A program made the translations under genes and the position numbers. Below are positions 6,074 to 14,102 of a DNA stretch of 64,000 nucleotides, piece by piece. Every line of letters starts with the position of its first letter. Positions within the stretch are counted from its first letter, which is position 1. The stretch is from Acidobacteriota bacterium. GTDB taxonomy: Bacteria > Acidobacteriota > Vicinamibacteria > Vicinamibacterales > UBA2999. The stretch is from contig CANKJK010000002.1 in the NCBI GenBank assembly GCA_947482665.1, positions 1 through 64,000 on the forward strand. The letters run 5' to 3'. A model generated the notes under the pieces. That model worked only from the letters and a program-made list of their open reading frames with translations, had not been told where the DNA came from and ran no database searches.

Positions 6074-8290
6074 ATGAGACCCACCCTTTGCCGCATCGGA
6101 CGAGCGGCGCTGCTCCTGACGTTCTCCTTCACCCCGGGGCTCGCGTCGGCTCAGGGCACGGACGCCGGCGGCGCGACGCTTGCCACGCTGCCCCGCCCCA
6201 TAGCCTCGGCCACGCGCGCGGTCGGCCCGCTGGTCATCGATGGCGCGTTGACGGAGGCGGACTGGGCGCGGGCTGTGGTGCTCGGCAGCTTCATCCAGGC
6301 CGAACCAGCCGCCGGGCAACCGGCCAGCGAAGCCAGCGAAGTCCGCATCCTCTTCGATGACAACGCGCTCTATATCGGCGCGCTGCTGCGCGACACCGAC
6401 CCAGCCGGCATCGTCACGTCCAGCGAACGCCGCGATACGACCCTTGGCGATCAGGACTCATTCGAGGTCGTGCTGGATACGTTTCGCGATCGGCAGAATG
6501 GCTTCATCTTCGGCACCAACGCCTCGGGCATCCAGTACGACGCGCAGATCCGCAACCAGACGGCCAACGCCAGCTGGGACGGGAGCTGGGACGTGCGGAC
6601 GCAACGCACCGACACCGGCTGGACCGCCGAGATCCGCATCCCCCTGCGGACACTCCGGTACGGTCCAGCGCCGCAGTCCTGGGGCGTCAACTTCACGCGG
6701 AACATCCAACGCCGCCGGGAGCGAACCTATTGGGCGCCGCTGCCGCGACAGTTCGACCTTGAGCGCCTCTCGCTCGCTGGCGATCTGCGCGGCTTGTCGC
6801 TCAAGACGCCCCACAACCTGAAGATCCTTCCCTACGCCAGTGGGTCCGCCAACCGGAACTTCACGCCCGGGTCGACCACGACCACCGACGGCGAGTTCGG
6901 GGTGGACGCGAAGCTGGGCCTCACGCCGAGTCTCAATCTCGACCTGACCTACAACACCGACTTTGCGCAGGTTGAGGTCGACAACCAGCAGATCAACCTC
7001 ACGCGATTCAACATCCGCTTCCCCGAAAAGCGCCCCTTCTTCCTGGAGAATGCCGGCCTCTTCACCATCGGCGCCGCGGCCAGCGGCACCAGCACCGGCA
7101 ACCTTGACCTCTTCTTCAGCCGCCGGATCGGTCTCGACGAGACCGGCAATCTCGTGCCTATTCTGGGAGGCGCGCGGCTCAGTGGGCGCACCAACGGCTA
7201 CAACGTCGGGCTGCTCAACATGCAAACCGACTCTGTGGGCCTGGGGCCCGGCGACAACTTCACCGTCGCCCGCGTCAGCCGCGACCTGCCCAGCCGCTCA
7301 GGCGTGGGCGCGATGTTCATCAACCGCGATGCCACTGGGGTCGGTGCCAGGACCGACGACTGGAATCGGACGTTTGGCCTCGATGGACGGCTCGGCCTTG
7401 GTGAGCGCTTTACCGTCGGCAGCTTCGCCGCACGGACGAACACGCCAGGCCTCACCGGTCGAGACACCGCCTGGAACATGACCTCGGTGTATGACGACGG
7501 CAAGACGTCCATGAACTTCGACTACGGCGTGGTCGGCGAGGATTTCAACCCGGAGGTCGGCTACCTGGAGAACACGTTCGGGTACCGGCGCTGGTATGCG
7601 CGCTTTCAGGAAAACCTGCGCCAGGAGCGCATCAAGCGCTGGGGGTTCCGTGAATTCCAACCCCACATCAACTACACGCGCTACGAGTATCTGGACACCG
7701 GAGAGTTGCAGAACGGCAACCTCCACATCGACAACCACTGGGATTGGGAGAACGGTAACTTCATCAGTACCGCCGTCAACGGCGTCTGGGAAGGCCTCCG
7801 CCGGCCGTTTCAGGTGTATCCGGGCATCGTCGTTCCGCCGGGCGAGCACGGCGGTCTCCGCCTGACGCTTCGAGAGAACACCGACCGCCGCAAGCGCGTG
7901 TTCTTCCGCCACCAGTGGGACAAGGGCCGGTTTCTGACGGGCGATCAGAACAGCCACATCTTCGAGACCATCGTTCGCGAAGGCGGGTCGTTCATCGTGG
8001 ACCTCACCTGGACCCACCAGCGCATCAGCCTGCCCCAAGGCGCCTTCCACACCAACCTCGGCAGCCTGAAGGTGACCTACAATTTCACGCCATCGGTCTT
8101 TGTGCAGAGCCTGATTCAGTACAACGACCTGACACGGCGCTGGTCCACGAACCTGCGATTCCACGTGCTGGAAACGGCCGGCACGGGTCTCTTCGTTGTC
8201 TACAACGACACCGAAAGCCTGCAGGGCGTGGGGCCAGTGAATCGCGCTTTCATCGTGAAGTATGTGAAACAGCTCGACCTGTTGCGGTAG
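6074..8290 (+). CDS. DUF5916 outer-membrane-like protein with N-terminal CBM9-like domain
   Basis: The 738-residue protein has a signal peptide (residues 1-27, ending SASA-Q-like). Next comes a carbohydrate-binding family-9-like domain (about 45-240; VIDGALTEADWARA, IGALLRDTDP, the latter typical of this fold), then the DUF5916 region, which is predicted to be a beta-barrel with alternating aromatic strands. The ATG at 6074 is preferred over the in-frame TTG directly before it. A repeat of the barrel-family block DLTYNTDFAQVEVDNQQINL occurs at about residues 293-312, and the protein ends in hydrophobic and aromatic residues. Such proteins are abundant in Acidobacteriota and Bacteroidota with no known ligand. 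A second copy lies at 27501-29735. Confidence 0.85.
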   Translation: MRPTLCRIGRAALLLTFSFTPGLASAQGTDAGGATLATLPRPIASATRAVGPLVIDGALTEADWARAVVLGSFIQAEPAAGQPASEASEVRILFDDNALYIGALLRDTDPAGIVTSSERRDTTLGDQDSFEVVLDTFRDRQNGFIFGTNASGIQYDAQIRNQTANASWDGSWDVRTQRTDTGWTAEIRIPLRTLRYGPAPQSWGVNFTRNIQRRRERTYWAPLPRQFDLERLSLAGDLRGLSLKTPHNLKILPYASGSANRNFTPGSTTTTDGEFGVDAKLGLTPSLNLDLTYNTDFAQVEVDNQQINLTRFNIRFPEKRPFFLENAGLFTIGAAASGTSTGNLDLFFSRRIGLDETGNLVPILGGARLSGRTNGYNVGLLNMQTDSVGLGPGDNFTVARVSRDLPSRSGVGAMFINRDATGVGARTDDWNRTFGLDGRLGLGERFTVGSFAARTNTPGLTGRDTAWNMTSVYDDGKTSMNFDYGVVGEDFNPEVGYLENTFGYRRWYARFQENLRQERIKRWGFREFQPHINYTRYEYLDTGELQNGNLHIDNHWDWENGNFISTAVNGVWEGLRRPFQVYPGIVVPPGEHGGLRLTLRENTDRRKRVFFRHQWDKGRFLTGDQNSHIFETIVREGGSFIVDLTWTHQRISLPQGAFHTNLGSLKVTYNFTPSVFVQSLIQYNDLTRRWSTNLRFHVLETAGTGLFVVYNDTESLQGVGPVNRAFIVKYVKQLDLLR

Positions 8291-8331
8291 CGGCCACACC
8301 GCCTCGACATCATCACGTTCAGGAGTCCCCT

Positions 8332-9174
8332 GTGAAGTATCTGATTCTCACCACCGCTCTCGTCACGGCCACCCTCGCCCCGGCGGGAGTCGCCACCGCG
8401 CAGATCGTGAACGCGCCCGAGGCCCGCGTGGTCTACGGCCATCATCACCTGCATGTGACCGACGTCGCCGCGCACAAGCGGTTCTGGGTCGACACGCTCG
8501 GCGGTACGGTCGGCCCCAAGAAGCTCGGCCCCTTTGACGTGATCCGGGTTCACAACGCGGTCATCCTGTTGCAGGCCGTGGCTCCGAAAGGCGGCACGAA
8601 GGGCACGACCGTCGGACACCTCGGCCTCGAGGTGCCGGACCTGCGCGCGACGCTCGCCAGGCTCCGAGCCGCGGGCTATCCCATCGTGACGCGGGCAGAG
8701 CTGCCGCCGTCGATGCCCGTGACGGACGACATGCTCGTCACGCCAGGCCTCTCGGTGGCCTTCGTCATGGGGCCAGACGAAACGCTGGTGGAGCTGGTGG
8801 AGAACAAGGCGGCCGGCGCGGTGGGCAATCACCACCTGCACTTCTCCGCTGTCGCGCCCAACGAGGTAAAGGCCTGGTACACCAAGACGTTCGGCGCCAA
8901 GGCCGCCAAGATGGGCACAATCGACGTGCAGGAGATCCCCGGCACGAACCTGATGTACACGCCGACCAAGGACGCGCCCCTCACGACGAAGGATCGGGTA
9001 CTCGACCACATCGGGCTCGAAGTGAAGAACCTCGAGCAGTTCTGCAAAGACCTGGAGGCGGCCGGCACCAAGCTCGATCGGCCGTACTCAAAGGTGCTGG
9101 GACTCGGCGTGGCCTTCGTGACGGACCCGTGGGGGACGGTCATCGAACTGACGGAAGGGCTGGATCAGTACTAG
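8332..9174 (+). CDS. Secreted protein with two VOC (glyoxalase-like) domains
   Basis: The GTG at 8332 is preceded by AGGAG (8321-8325) at 6 bases and yields a clean signal peptide (about residues 1-22, ending ATAQ). The 280-residue protein then has two vicinal-oxygen-chelate modules, about 32-165 and 168-280. Each starts with a His-rich strand (YGHHHLHVTD and GNHHLHFSA) and ends with the metal-ligand strand (ETLVELVENK and GTVIELTEGL), so His/Glu metal ligands are kept in both. VOC proteins include glyoxalases, extradiol dioxygenases and resistance proteins; the exported form is rare and its substrate unknown. It lies 41 bases after the DUF5916 gene and may be cotranscribed with it. Confidence 0.85.
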   Translation: MKYLILTTALVTATLAPAGVATAQIVNAPEARVVYGHHHLHVTDVAAHKRFWVDTLGGTVGPKKLGPFDVIRVHNAVILLQAVAPKGGTKGTTVGHLGLEVPDLRATLARLRAAGYPIVTRAELPPSMPVTDDMLVTPGLSVAFVMGPDETLVELVENKAAGAVGNHHLHFSAVAPNEVKAWYTKTFGAKAAKMGTIDVQEIPGTNLMYTPTKDAPLTTKDRVLDHIGLEVKNLEQFCKDLEAAGTKLDRPYSKVLGLGVAFVTDPWGTVIELTEGLDQY

Positions 9175-9295
9175 CCTGGTGCAGTTGAGGCCAGGCGGAG
9201 ACTGACGCAGCTCACGACGTTCGGGATAGGGGTATCCACTCGACCCCGAGGTCTCGAGAACCGCCCGTCGACTGAGGTTGTTTTAGAAGAAGATG

Positions 9296-9348
9296 GCGTC
9301 CCTGCTGCGCCGCAGCCGGGACGCGTGTCTCGCCCCGGTCGAGGGGCG
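9296..9348 (-). terminator. Twin hairpin after csp copy 1
   Basis: In the direction of the csp mRNA, the stem CGCCCC/GGGGCG (9331-9348) comes first, then a long hairpin with outer arms GCGTCCC/GGGACGC and inner arms GCTGCG/CGCAGC (9296-9324). It is followed by a pyrimidine-rich stretch (CATCTTCTTCT), not a pure T run. It is likely a transcription terminator or mRNA-protecting 3' structure. The same two stems occur after the second copy. Confidence 0.6.
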
Positions 9349-9364
9349 CCGCAAGCTGGCCGCT

Positions 9365-9568
9365 TTAGGTGGAGGTGCGACGAACGCTTTCCGCCCGTGG
9401 CCCCTTGGGCCCCTGTCCGACCTCGAATTCGACGCTGTCGCCTTCGCGCAGGTCCGAAATCGTCTCGCCCATCACGGCACTCTGGTGGAAGAAGTATTCC
9501 TGCCCAGCGTCGTCCTTGATGAACCCAAAACCCTTGTCGCCACGTAACGTACGAATCTTTCCTGTCAT
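9365..9568 (-). CDS. Cold-shock-domain protein, copy 1
   Basis: The 67-residue protein has the cold-shock OB fold with both nucleic-acid-binding motifs: RNP1 KGFGFI at residues 12-17 and the RNP2-like YFFHQSAV near residue 25. The ATG at 9568 is chosen because it gives the same length as the second copy at 12205-12408; the products differ by one residue (Met versus Phe at position 33). Such proteins bind single-stranded RNA or DNA and melt secondary structure; many are constitutive, not cold-induced. The C-terminal tail (GPRAESVRRTST) is basic. The gene ends in a twin hairpin. Confidence 0.95.
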   Translation of the reverse strand: MTGKIRTLRGDKGFGFIKDDAGQEYFFHQSAVMGETISDLREGDSVEFEVGQGPKGPRAESVRRTST

Positions 9569-9814
9569 GTGTTCTCGCCTCTGATTGTGTACTGACACCG
9601 TGAATCCCGGACCCGATGCCGCCTGTGCGGGCTGAAGAAGGCACGCGCCGATCGCGGACCTGGCCCCCTGCCCGATGTCCGGCGGAACCGGAACGAAGAA
9701 TTCCCCTCAACGATAGCTCAACTTCGCCAAATCCTCGGAACCGGGTCCTGAGGGTCTTCTGGACGGGGGTGCCCCAGCGCGCGTCCCGGTGGGACGCTGG
9801 CAGTTTGCGCCGCC

Positions 9815-11575
9815 TCAGAACGGTTGGCCAGACTCCCCGAGCAGCGCCGTCCGGATCAGCGGCAACGGCAGGGGCCCCAGCTTGATGAAGCTATCGTGGA
9901 ACTCCTGCAGCGAGAACGGCGCTCCCTCCCGCGCCTTCTTCGCCTTGTAGTCCTCCCGCAGCTTCTGGATCATCAACTTGCCCATCGTGTAGTAGCCGTA
10001 GGTCGGATCGGACGTCGCCCGCTTGCTCTCCGACACGGCCACCGGCCGCGTCTGGTAGCCGTCGTTCACGAACATGTCTTCCGCCTGCGCGACCGTCATG
10101 GCCTGGGTGTGCATCCGGATGCCGACAATGAAGCGCACGTCACGGAGCAGCGCGTCCTGGATCTGGGCAAGGCGATAGCGTGGGTCGTCTGCGTGGAATC
10201 CCTCGTCGACGACCATCTGCTCGGCGTAGTGGGCCCAGCCCTCACTGTTGCTGGCGGCGCGGAAGACCTTGCGCACATCGGACGGGAAATCGCGTGCGTA
10301 GAGAAACTGCAGATAGTGACCGGGCCACACCTCGTGTACCGACACGTTGGTGATGAGTGGGTAATGCCACCCGGCCATGAACTCCTCCACCTGCGCCGGC
10401 TTCAGCGTCGGGTCTGGCAGCGTCACGCTGTAGTAGGCCTCGGTCGCCACTGTTTCGTACGGTCCCGGCGTGTCCATCGCCGCCGTCGTGGAAGCCCGTA
10501 GGAATGGCGGCGTCTCTTGCACCTGCGCCGATGCGGCTCTCGGGATGGTGACGATGTGGTGATCGGCCATGAAACGGGCGATCGCCGCGAGCTCCGACTG
10601 CGTGACCTCTATCAGCTTCCCGGCGGGCGGGTGATTTCTCGACAATTGCGCGAGCACCGCGAGCGGCGTCTTCGTCGCATCAATCTGCCGCGCCACGACC
10701 ACGAAGGCGGCCTTGTTCTTCCGGAGATCAGCCTCAGCGATGGCCAGCAGCCGCTCAAGCGGCAGGTCGATCATCTCGTCCGCGGCGAGCTTCCGGCGAT
10801 ACGTCTCGGCCCCGATGGCAAACTCGCCGTTCGAGCGCTTCAGCAGGTCGCCTTGCAGCCAGGCGCCATAGTCCGTGAGGGCCGAGATGACCGCGTCGTT
10901 GGCCTGTTTGAACTCCGCAAGCAGGGCGGGATCCTTCACTTCGGGAAAGGCGGCTGCCACGGCATCGGCAAAGAAGGCGCGGTTGCCGTCGAGCTGCTGC
11001 AGGGCGATGTCCGTGGCCACGCGCGGCGGATTCTGGAGATTCTGCCTGGCAGCGGCGAGCGCGGCCGGCATCGCTTTCTCTCGAGCGATCAGCTTGCGCA
11101 GCCGCACGTCTGCTGGCGCGAACTGCCGCTTGATCATGATGTAGGCAGTGCTGGTCAGTCCGCTGCTGTAGGTGTCGGGCTGTGTGGCCCACGGCCTGAT
11201 GACTTCAAGCGTCAGCAGTTCCGAATCGATCTCCAGCCGTATCTGTTCGCGATCGAGCTGATTGGCCGGACTGAGCGTCTTGGGGGCGATGTCCGCCAGC
11301 CTGGCGCGAAAGCGTTTCAGGGCCCCGACAGCATCGTCAACCCCGACCCTGGAGTAGTCCTCGAGCCGGTCGTCGAAGTCATGGACACCGAGTTGCGTGG
11401 CCATCGTCGGCTGCCGGCGATACGTGTCGGCGAGGAAGTCATGCACGAACGTGGTAAACGCCGCGTCGCCGCCCGATGTCGCCAGGTCCGCGACAGGTGT
11501 CGCGCGCTCGGTTCCACCGCCACAGCCGATGGCCACCAGCACGACGCCCATCGACGACATCAATCGTCTCGTCAT
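9815..11575 (-). CDS. DUF885 family lipoprotein (HExxxGH metallopeptidase-like)
   Basis: The start at 11575 is supported by a GGAGTGGAG ribosome-binding site just upstream and by a lipoprotein signal (MSSMGVVLVAIGC) with the acylated Cys near residue 17. The 586-residue protein matches DUF885, a family with a mostly helical fold related to M3/M32-type peptidases. The HEVWPGHYLQF motif, with two His and one Glu as putative metal ligands, lies around residue 410, and a second conserved Glu stretch, SEGWAHYAEQM, around 437. A lipid anchor predicts a periplasmic or outer-membrane role in peptide turnover. It stands alone between the two csp genes. Confidence 0.88.
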   Translation of the reverse strand: MTRRLMSSMGVVLVAIGCGGGTERATPVADLATSGGDAAFTTFVHDFLADTYRRQPTMATQLGVHDFDDRLEDYSRVGVDDAVGALKRFRARLADIAPKTLSPANQLDREQIRLEIDSELLTLEVIRPWATQPDTYSSGLTSTAYIMIKRQFAPADVRLRKLIAREKAMPAALAAARQNLQNPPRVATDIALQQLDGNRAFFADAVAAAFPEVKDPALLAEFKQANDAVISALTDYGAWLQGDLLKRSNGEFAIGAETYRRKLAADEMIDLPLERLLAIAEADLRKNKAAFVVVARQIDATKTPLAVLAQLSRNHPPAGKLIEVTQSELAAIARFMADHHIVTIPRAASAQVQETPPFLRASTTAAMDTPGPYETVATEAYYSVTLPDPTLKPAQVEEFMAGWHYPLITNVSVHEVWPGHYLQFLYARDFPSDVRKVFRAASNSEGWAHYAEQMVVDEGFHADDPRYRLAQIQDALLRDVRFIVGIRMHTQAMTVAQAEDMFVNDGYQTRPVAVSESKRATSDPTYGYYTMGKLMIQKLREDYKAKKAREGAPFSLQEFHDSFIKLGPLPLPLIRTALLGESGQPF

Positions 11576-12204
11576 CGCTCCACTCCGGGTGACAGACACG
11601 CACGCGGCGAGCCCAGGCCCCTCTGAGACCCACGGTTCAATCCACGCGTGGAGGTCACGCGTCGCATGCGGTGAGCGAACCGTCGGGCGACTGTACCGCA
11701 GCCGGGTGGAAGAGTCGACGGCGCTGATCTCAATCGTCCACGGCAGCGGCACACGCTCCGGGCGATGGGACGAGGCGGCGACGGCGAGAGGCCGCCGCCC
11801 GCGCGGTCACCTTCGCTCAGCCGGCGGTGGTGACACGCGATGTGACCGCCGCCATCGGCTCAGGCGACGAGTGCCTGAACTCTATGCGGAGGTGAGACCC
11901 ACAATGGCCGCGTAACGGCGCGAGGGCTGTAGCGGAGATGGTGTTCCAAGACCGTGGCCGATGGAATGGCACTCACGCCGGGCAATAGCCAACGAGGCGA
12001 CCGACACTGCGCGAAACGGTGGAGCTGGGTGCGACGCTTCGCCGCTCACCCAATGTGGTGGGAAGTACGAGCCTGACAGTCACTGGTCCTTGAGATATCA
12101 AGAACCGCCAACCGGCTCACGTTGGGGAGAGAAGATGGCGTCCCTGCTGCGCCGCAGCTGGGACGCGTGTCTCGCCCCTGAGCAGGGGCGCCCTCAGCCG
12201 GTCT
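11576..12204. other. Non-coding gap of about 630 bases
   Basis: No convincing gene was found. The right end (12130-12204) contains the 3' hairpins of csp copy 2. The left end should hold the promoter of the DUF885 gene, but no strong -35/-10 pair was recognised. Base composition is slightly less GC-rich toward 11940-12120, and a short frame near 11808-11902 may be a gene remnant. Confidence 0.5.
12138..12190 (-). terminator. Twin hairpin after csp copy 2
   Basis: In mRNA direction the first stem is CGCCCCT/AGGGGCG (12173-12190) with a 4-base loop, one pair longer than in copy 1. The second hairpin (12138-12166) has the same outer GCGTCCC/GGGACGC and inner GCTGCG/CGCAGC arms. Stem retention with changed loops suggests selection on structure. 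Confidence 0.6.
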
Positions 12205-12408
12205 CTAGGTGGAGGTGCGACGAACGCTTTCCGCCCGTGGTCCCTTGGGACCCTGTCCGACCTCGAATTCAACGCTGTCGCCTTCGCGCAGATCCGAAAT
12301 GGTCTCGCCGAATACGGCGCTCTGGTGGAAGAAATACTCCTGCCCAGCGTCGTCCTTGATGAACCCAAAACCCTTGTCGCCACGTAACGTACGAATTTTT
12401 CCTGTCAT
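12205..12408 (-). CDS. Cold-shock-domain protein, copy 2
   Basis: This 67-residue protein is identical to copy 1 except Phe for Met at position 33; RNP1 (KGFGFI) and RNP2 (YFFHQSAV) are intact. It has its own upstream region: TAGAAT about 10 bases before an AAGAGGC ribosome-binding site, unlike copy 1, so the two paralogues are probably regulated differently. The role is RNA or ssDNA binding. It is read away from the two tRNA genes, which are also on the minus strand 147 bases upstream. Confidence 0.95.
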   Translation of the reverse strand: MTGKIRTLRGDKGFGFIKDDAGQEYFFHQSAVFGETISDLREGDSVEFEVGQGPKGPRAESVRRTST

Positions 12409-12555
12409 GTGCCTCTTATTCTATCCCGGTAGTAGTGCCATGGACGCGTGAATTGATGCCCCTGCCGCGCGTGTCCGCAAACGTGCGCTGTTCGGCCAGT
12501 CGGCCTTCGTGGTTGTGCTGGTCGGTCTGCGGCGTCGGTCCGCCGCTCTGAGAGG

Positions 12556-12631
12556 TGGCGTCCCCACCGGGATTCGAACCCGGGTTTCAGCCTTGAAAGG
12601 GCCGCGTCCTAGGCCTCTGGACGATGGGGAC
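12556..12631 (-). tRNA. tRNA-Glu (TTC)
   Basis: A cloverleaf is readable on the minus strand. The acceptor stem is GTCCCCA/TGGGGAC, the anticodon loop CTTTCAA has anticodon TTC, the T arm is CCGGGTTCGAATCCCGG, the discriminator is G, and an encoded CCA lies at 12556-12558. The variable loop is short. Confidence 0.95.
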
Positions 12632-12670
12632 GTATGAACGGCTCGCCATGAGCGAGGCCGGGGCCTTACG

Positions 12671-12745
12671 TGGTGGGCCCCCCGGGGATCGAACCCGGGA
12701 CACCCTGATTAAAAGTCAGGTGCTCTACCACTGAGCTAGGGGCCC
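12671..12745 (-). tRNA. tRNA-Lys (TTT)
   Basis: Minus-strand cloverleaf with acceptor stem GGGCCCC/GGGGCCC, D arm AGCTCAGTGGTAGAGC, anticodon stem CCTGA/TCAGG with loop CTTTTAA (anticodon TTT), T arm CCGGGTTCGATCCCCGG, discriminator A and an encoded CCA. It is 40 bases upstream of tRNA-Glu, so the pair is likely one transcript. Confidence 0.95.
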
Positions 12746-12836
12746 GACGTGATCCGCGGAGCTGCGCGCCCAGTGACGGGTGCGGCTGCCCGGTAGAACG
12801 AGGAATTGTACCACGCACTCGCCCGGCTGGACCCGC

Positions 12837-13898
12837 TTAGGCCGGCGTATCCGCTGCGCCGGCCACCAACCGCTCCACCACGCCTTCCCACGTAATGGCC
12901 TCGGCGACCCGTTTCCCGGCGGCGCCCAGTTCGGCCGCGCGCTGCCGGTTGGCGGCCAGCTCGCGGACTGCCGCACCGAGCGCCTCGGGGGTGGGCTCCC
13001 GCACCAGGCCGCTCACGCCATCCGTCACGAACTCGTTCGGGCCGCCGGAATCCGTGGCAGTAATGACGGGCTTCGAGGCATGGAACGCCTCGAGCGTCAC
13101 GTAGCCGTAGTCCTCCAGGTAGGGAGCGAAGAGCACACCGAGCGCGCCGGCGTACAGGCGGATGACTTCCTCGTCCGAGATCCGCCCGAGCAGGGTCACG
13201 CGGTCCTTCAGGCCGCGCTCCACGATCTGCCGCTCGAGGTCATGGCGGAAGGAGCCGTCGCCCGCGATCAGCAGACGGATTGGCTTGTCGACGTGGAGCA
13301 TGGTGTCAATCGCCAGGTCGACGCGCTTGGCCTTCTCGAGGCGGCTGACAAAGAAGATGTAGTCGCCAAAGGGACCACTCGTGAGTTGCTGCGCGAGCTT
13401 CGGCGGATGAAAGAGCGGCTGCGATTCGAGGCCGTTGTACTGACGGAGCCTGGCGGATACGGTTTCCGAGAGCGTGAACCGCGCCTGACACTCCCCCAGT
13501 CCCAGGGTATCCAGCTCGACGAGCCGGTTGCGCAGGCCCACGTCGACATCGCTGTGGTCGAAGTCGCTGAACGGCGTGCCCGCCAGCTCGTAGGCCACGC
13601 GGTGCTGATGCATCAGCCAGGCAACTTTATGGGGATGCCGGACGAGGTAGCACGGGTACTTGGTTGGGATGACCAGGTCCACGTCCTGCCCGGCCGCTGA
13701 GGAGAGATCGATGAGGCGCCAGATCGCAGCCTGCGCCAACACCTCGTCCCTGGGGTAATCCCGGAATGGGATGGATACCAGCTCGGCCTCGTAGCCGCCG
13801 GCCCGGAACGCGCCGATGAGCTGGCGAACCAGGATCTCGGCCCCGCCATGAACAAAGGGCACCTGGGCCTCGAGGATCAGCACGCGTCGAATCACCAT
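12837..13898 (-). CDS. Glycosyltransferase family 4-like protein
   Basis: The ATG at 13898 puts a typical GT-B start at the N-terminus ([17 protein letters not shown], with the G-GGAE glycine-rich loop). The 353-residue protein has the retaining GT4 features in its C-terminal half: a [15 protein letters not shown] block near residue 190, then [18 protein letters not shown] with the E-x7-E nucleotide-sugar-binding element near 280, and [10 protein letters not shown]. It has no membrane span and probably acts at the cytoplasmic face. Donor and acceptor are unknown. No other polysaccharide gene is adjacent, so the pathway cannot be assigned. Confidence 0.88.
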   Translation of the reverse strand: MVIRRVLILEAQVPFVHGGAEILVRQLIGAFRAGGYEAELVSIPFRDYPRDEVLAQAAIWRLIDLSSAAGQDVDLVIPTKYPCYLVRHPHKVAWLMHQHRVAYELAGTPFSDFDHSDVDVGLRNRLVELDTLGLGECQARFTLSETVSARLRQYNGLESQPLFHPPKLAQQLTSGPFGDYIFFVSRLEKAKRVDLAIDTMLHVDKPIRLLIAGDGSFRHDLERQIVERGLKDRVTLLGRISDEEVIRLYAGALGVLFAPYLEDYGYVTLEAFHASKPVITATDSGGPNEFVTDGVSGLVREPTPEALGAAVRELAANRQRAAELGAAGKRVAEAITWEGVVERLVAGAADTPA

Positions 13899-14102
13899 CT
13901 GCCTGCTGACTCTGACGGATACACGCCCTGTTGCGCAACTGCACACCTCCCCACCCGGCCAGAACCCGGCCACACGCGTCTGATTGGACAACGTGCGAGT
14001 AGAAACGCCACGGTGGAACCTCAAGCGCAGGGACTTGCGTCAAAGCATGCAGTCCGCTGCCGCCTGGCAACAGACCTGCAACTGACCCCCGGGGAGCCCG
14101 CC

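Larger units (their letters stand above)
9290..9568. repeat. Duplicated block, copy 1 (csp gene plus 3' hairpins)
   Basis: About 280 bases match the block at 12130-12408 in the same orientation. The coding part differs at about 12 of 204 positions. The downstream hairpin stems are kept, whereas the loops and the short spacer next to the stop codon have diverged. Similarity fades upstream of the start codons. Confidence 0.85.
12130..12408. repeat. Duplicated block, copy 2 (csp gene plus 3' hairpins)
   Basis: This is the partner of 9290-9568 in the same orientation; see that entry for the extent of identity. The two blocks flank the DUF885 gene and the 630-base gap at about 2.8 kb distance. 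Confidence 0.85.

Noticed and set aside
7298-8299. Minus-strand reading frame of 333 codons
   Set aside because: Fully antisense to the DUF5916 gene and lacking any conserved motif.
11808-11902. Short plus-strand frame resembling the end of a decayed gene
   Set aside because: No start, ribosome-binding site or recognised domain; composition does not differ enough from random high-GC sequence.
9290-12408. Composite transposon flanking the DUF885 gene
   Set aside because: The direct repeats are cold-shock genes with their terminators, with no transposase, inverted ends or target duplication.
13848-14102. Longer N-terminus of the sigma factor carrying region 1.1
   Set aside because: The upstream in-frame sequence is Cys/His/Pro-rich without region 1.1 features, and it overlaps the divergent glycosyltransferase start; a ribosome-binding site supports 14103.
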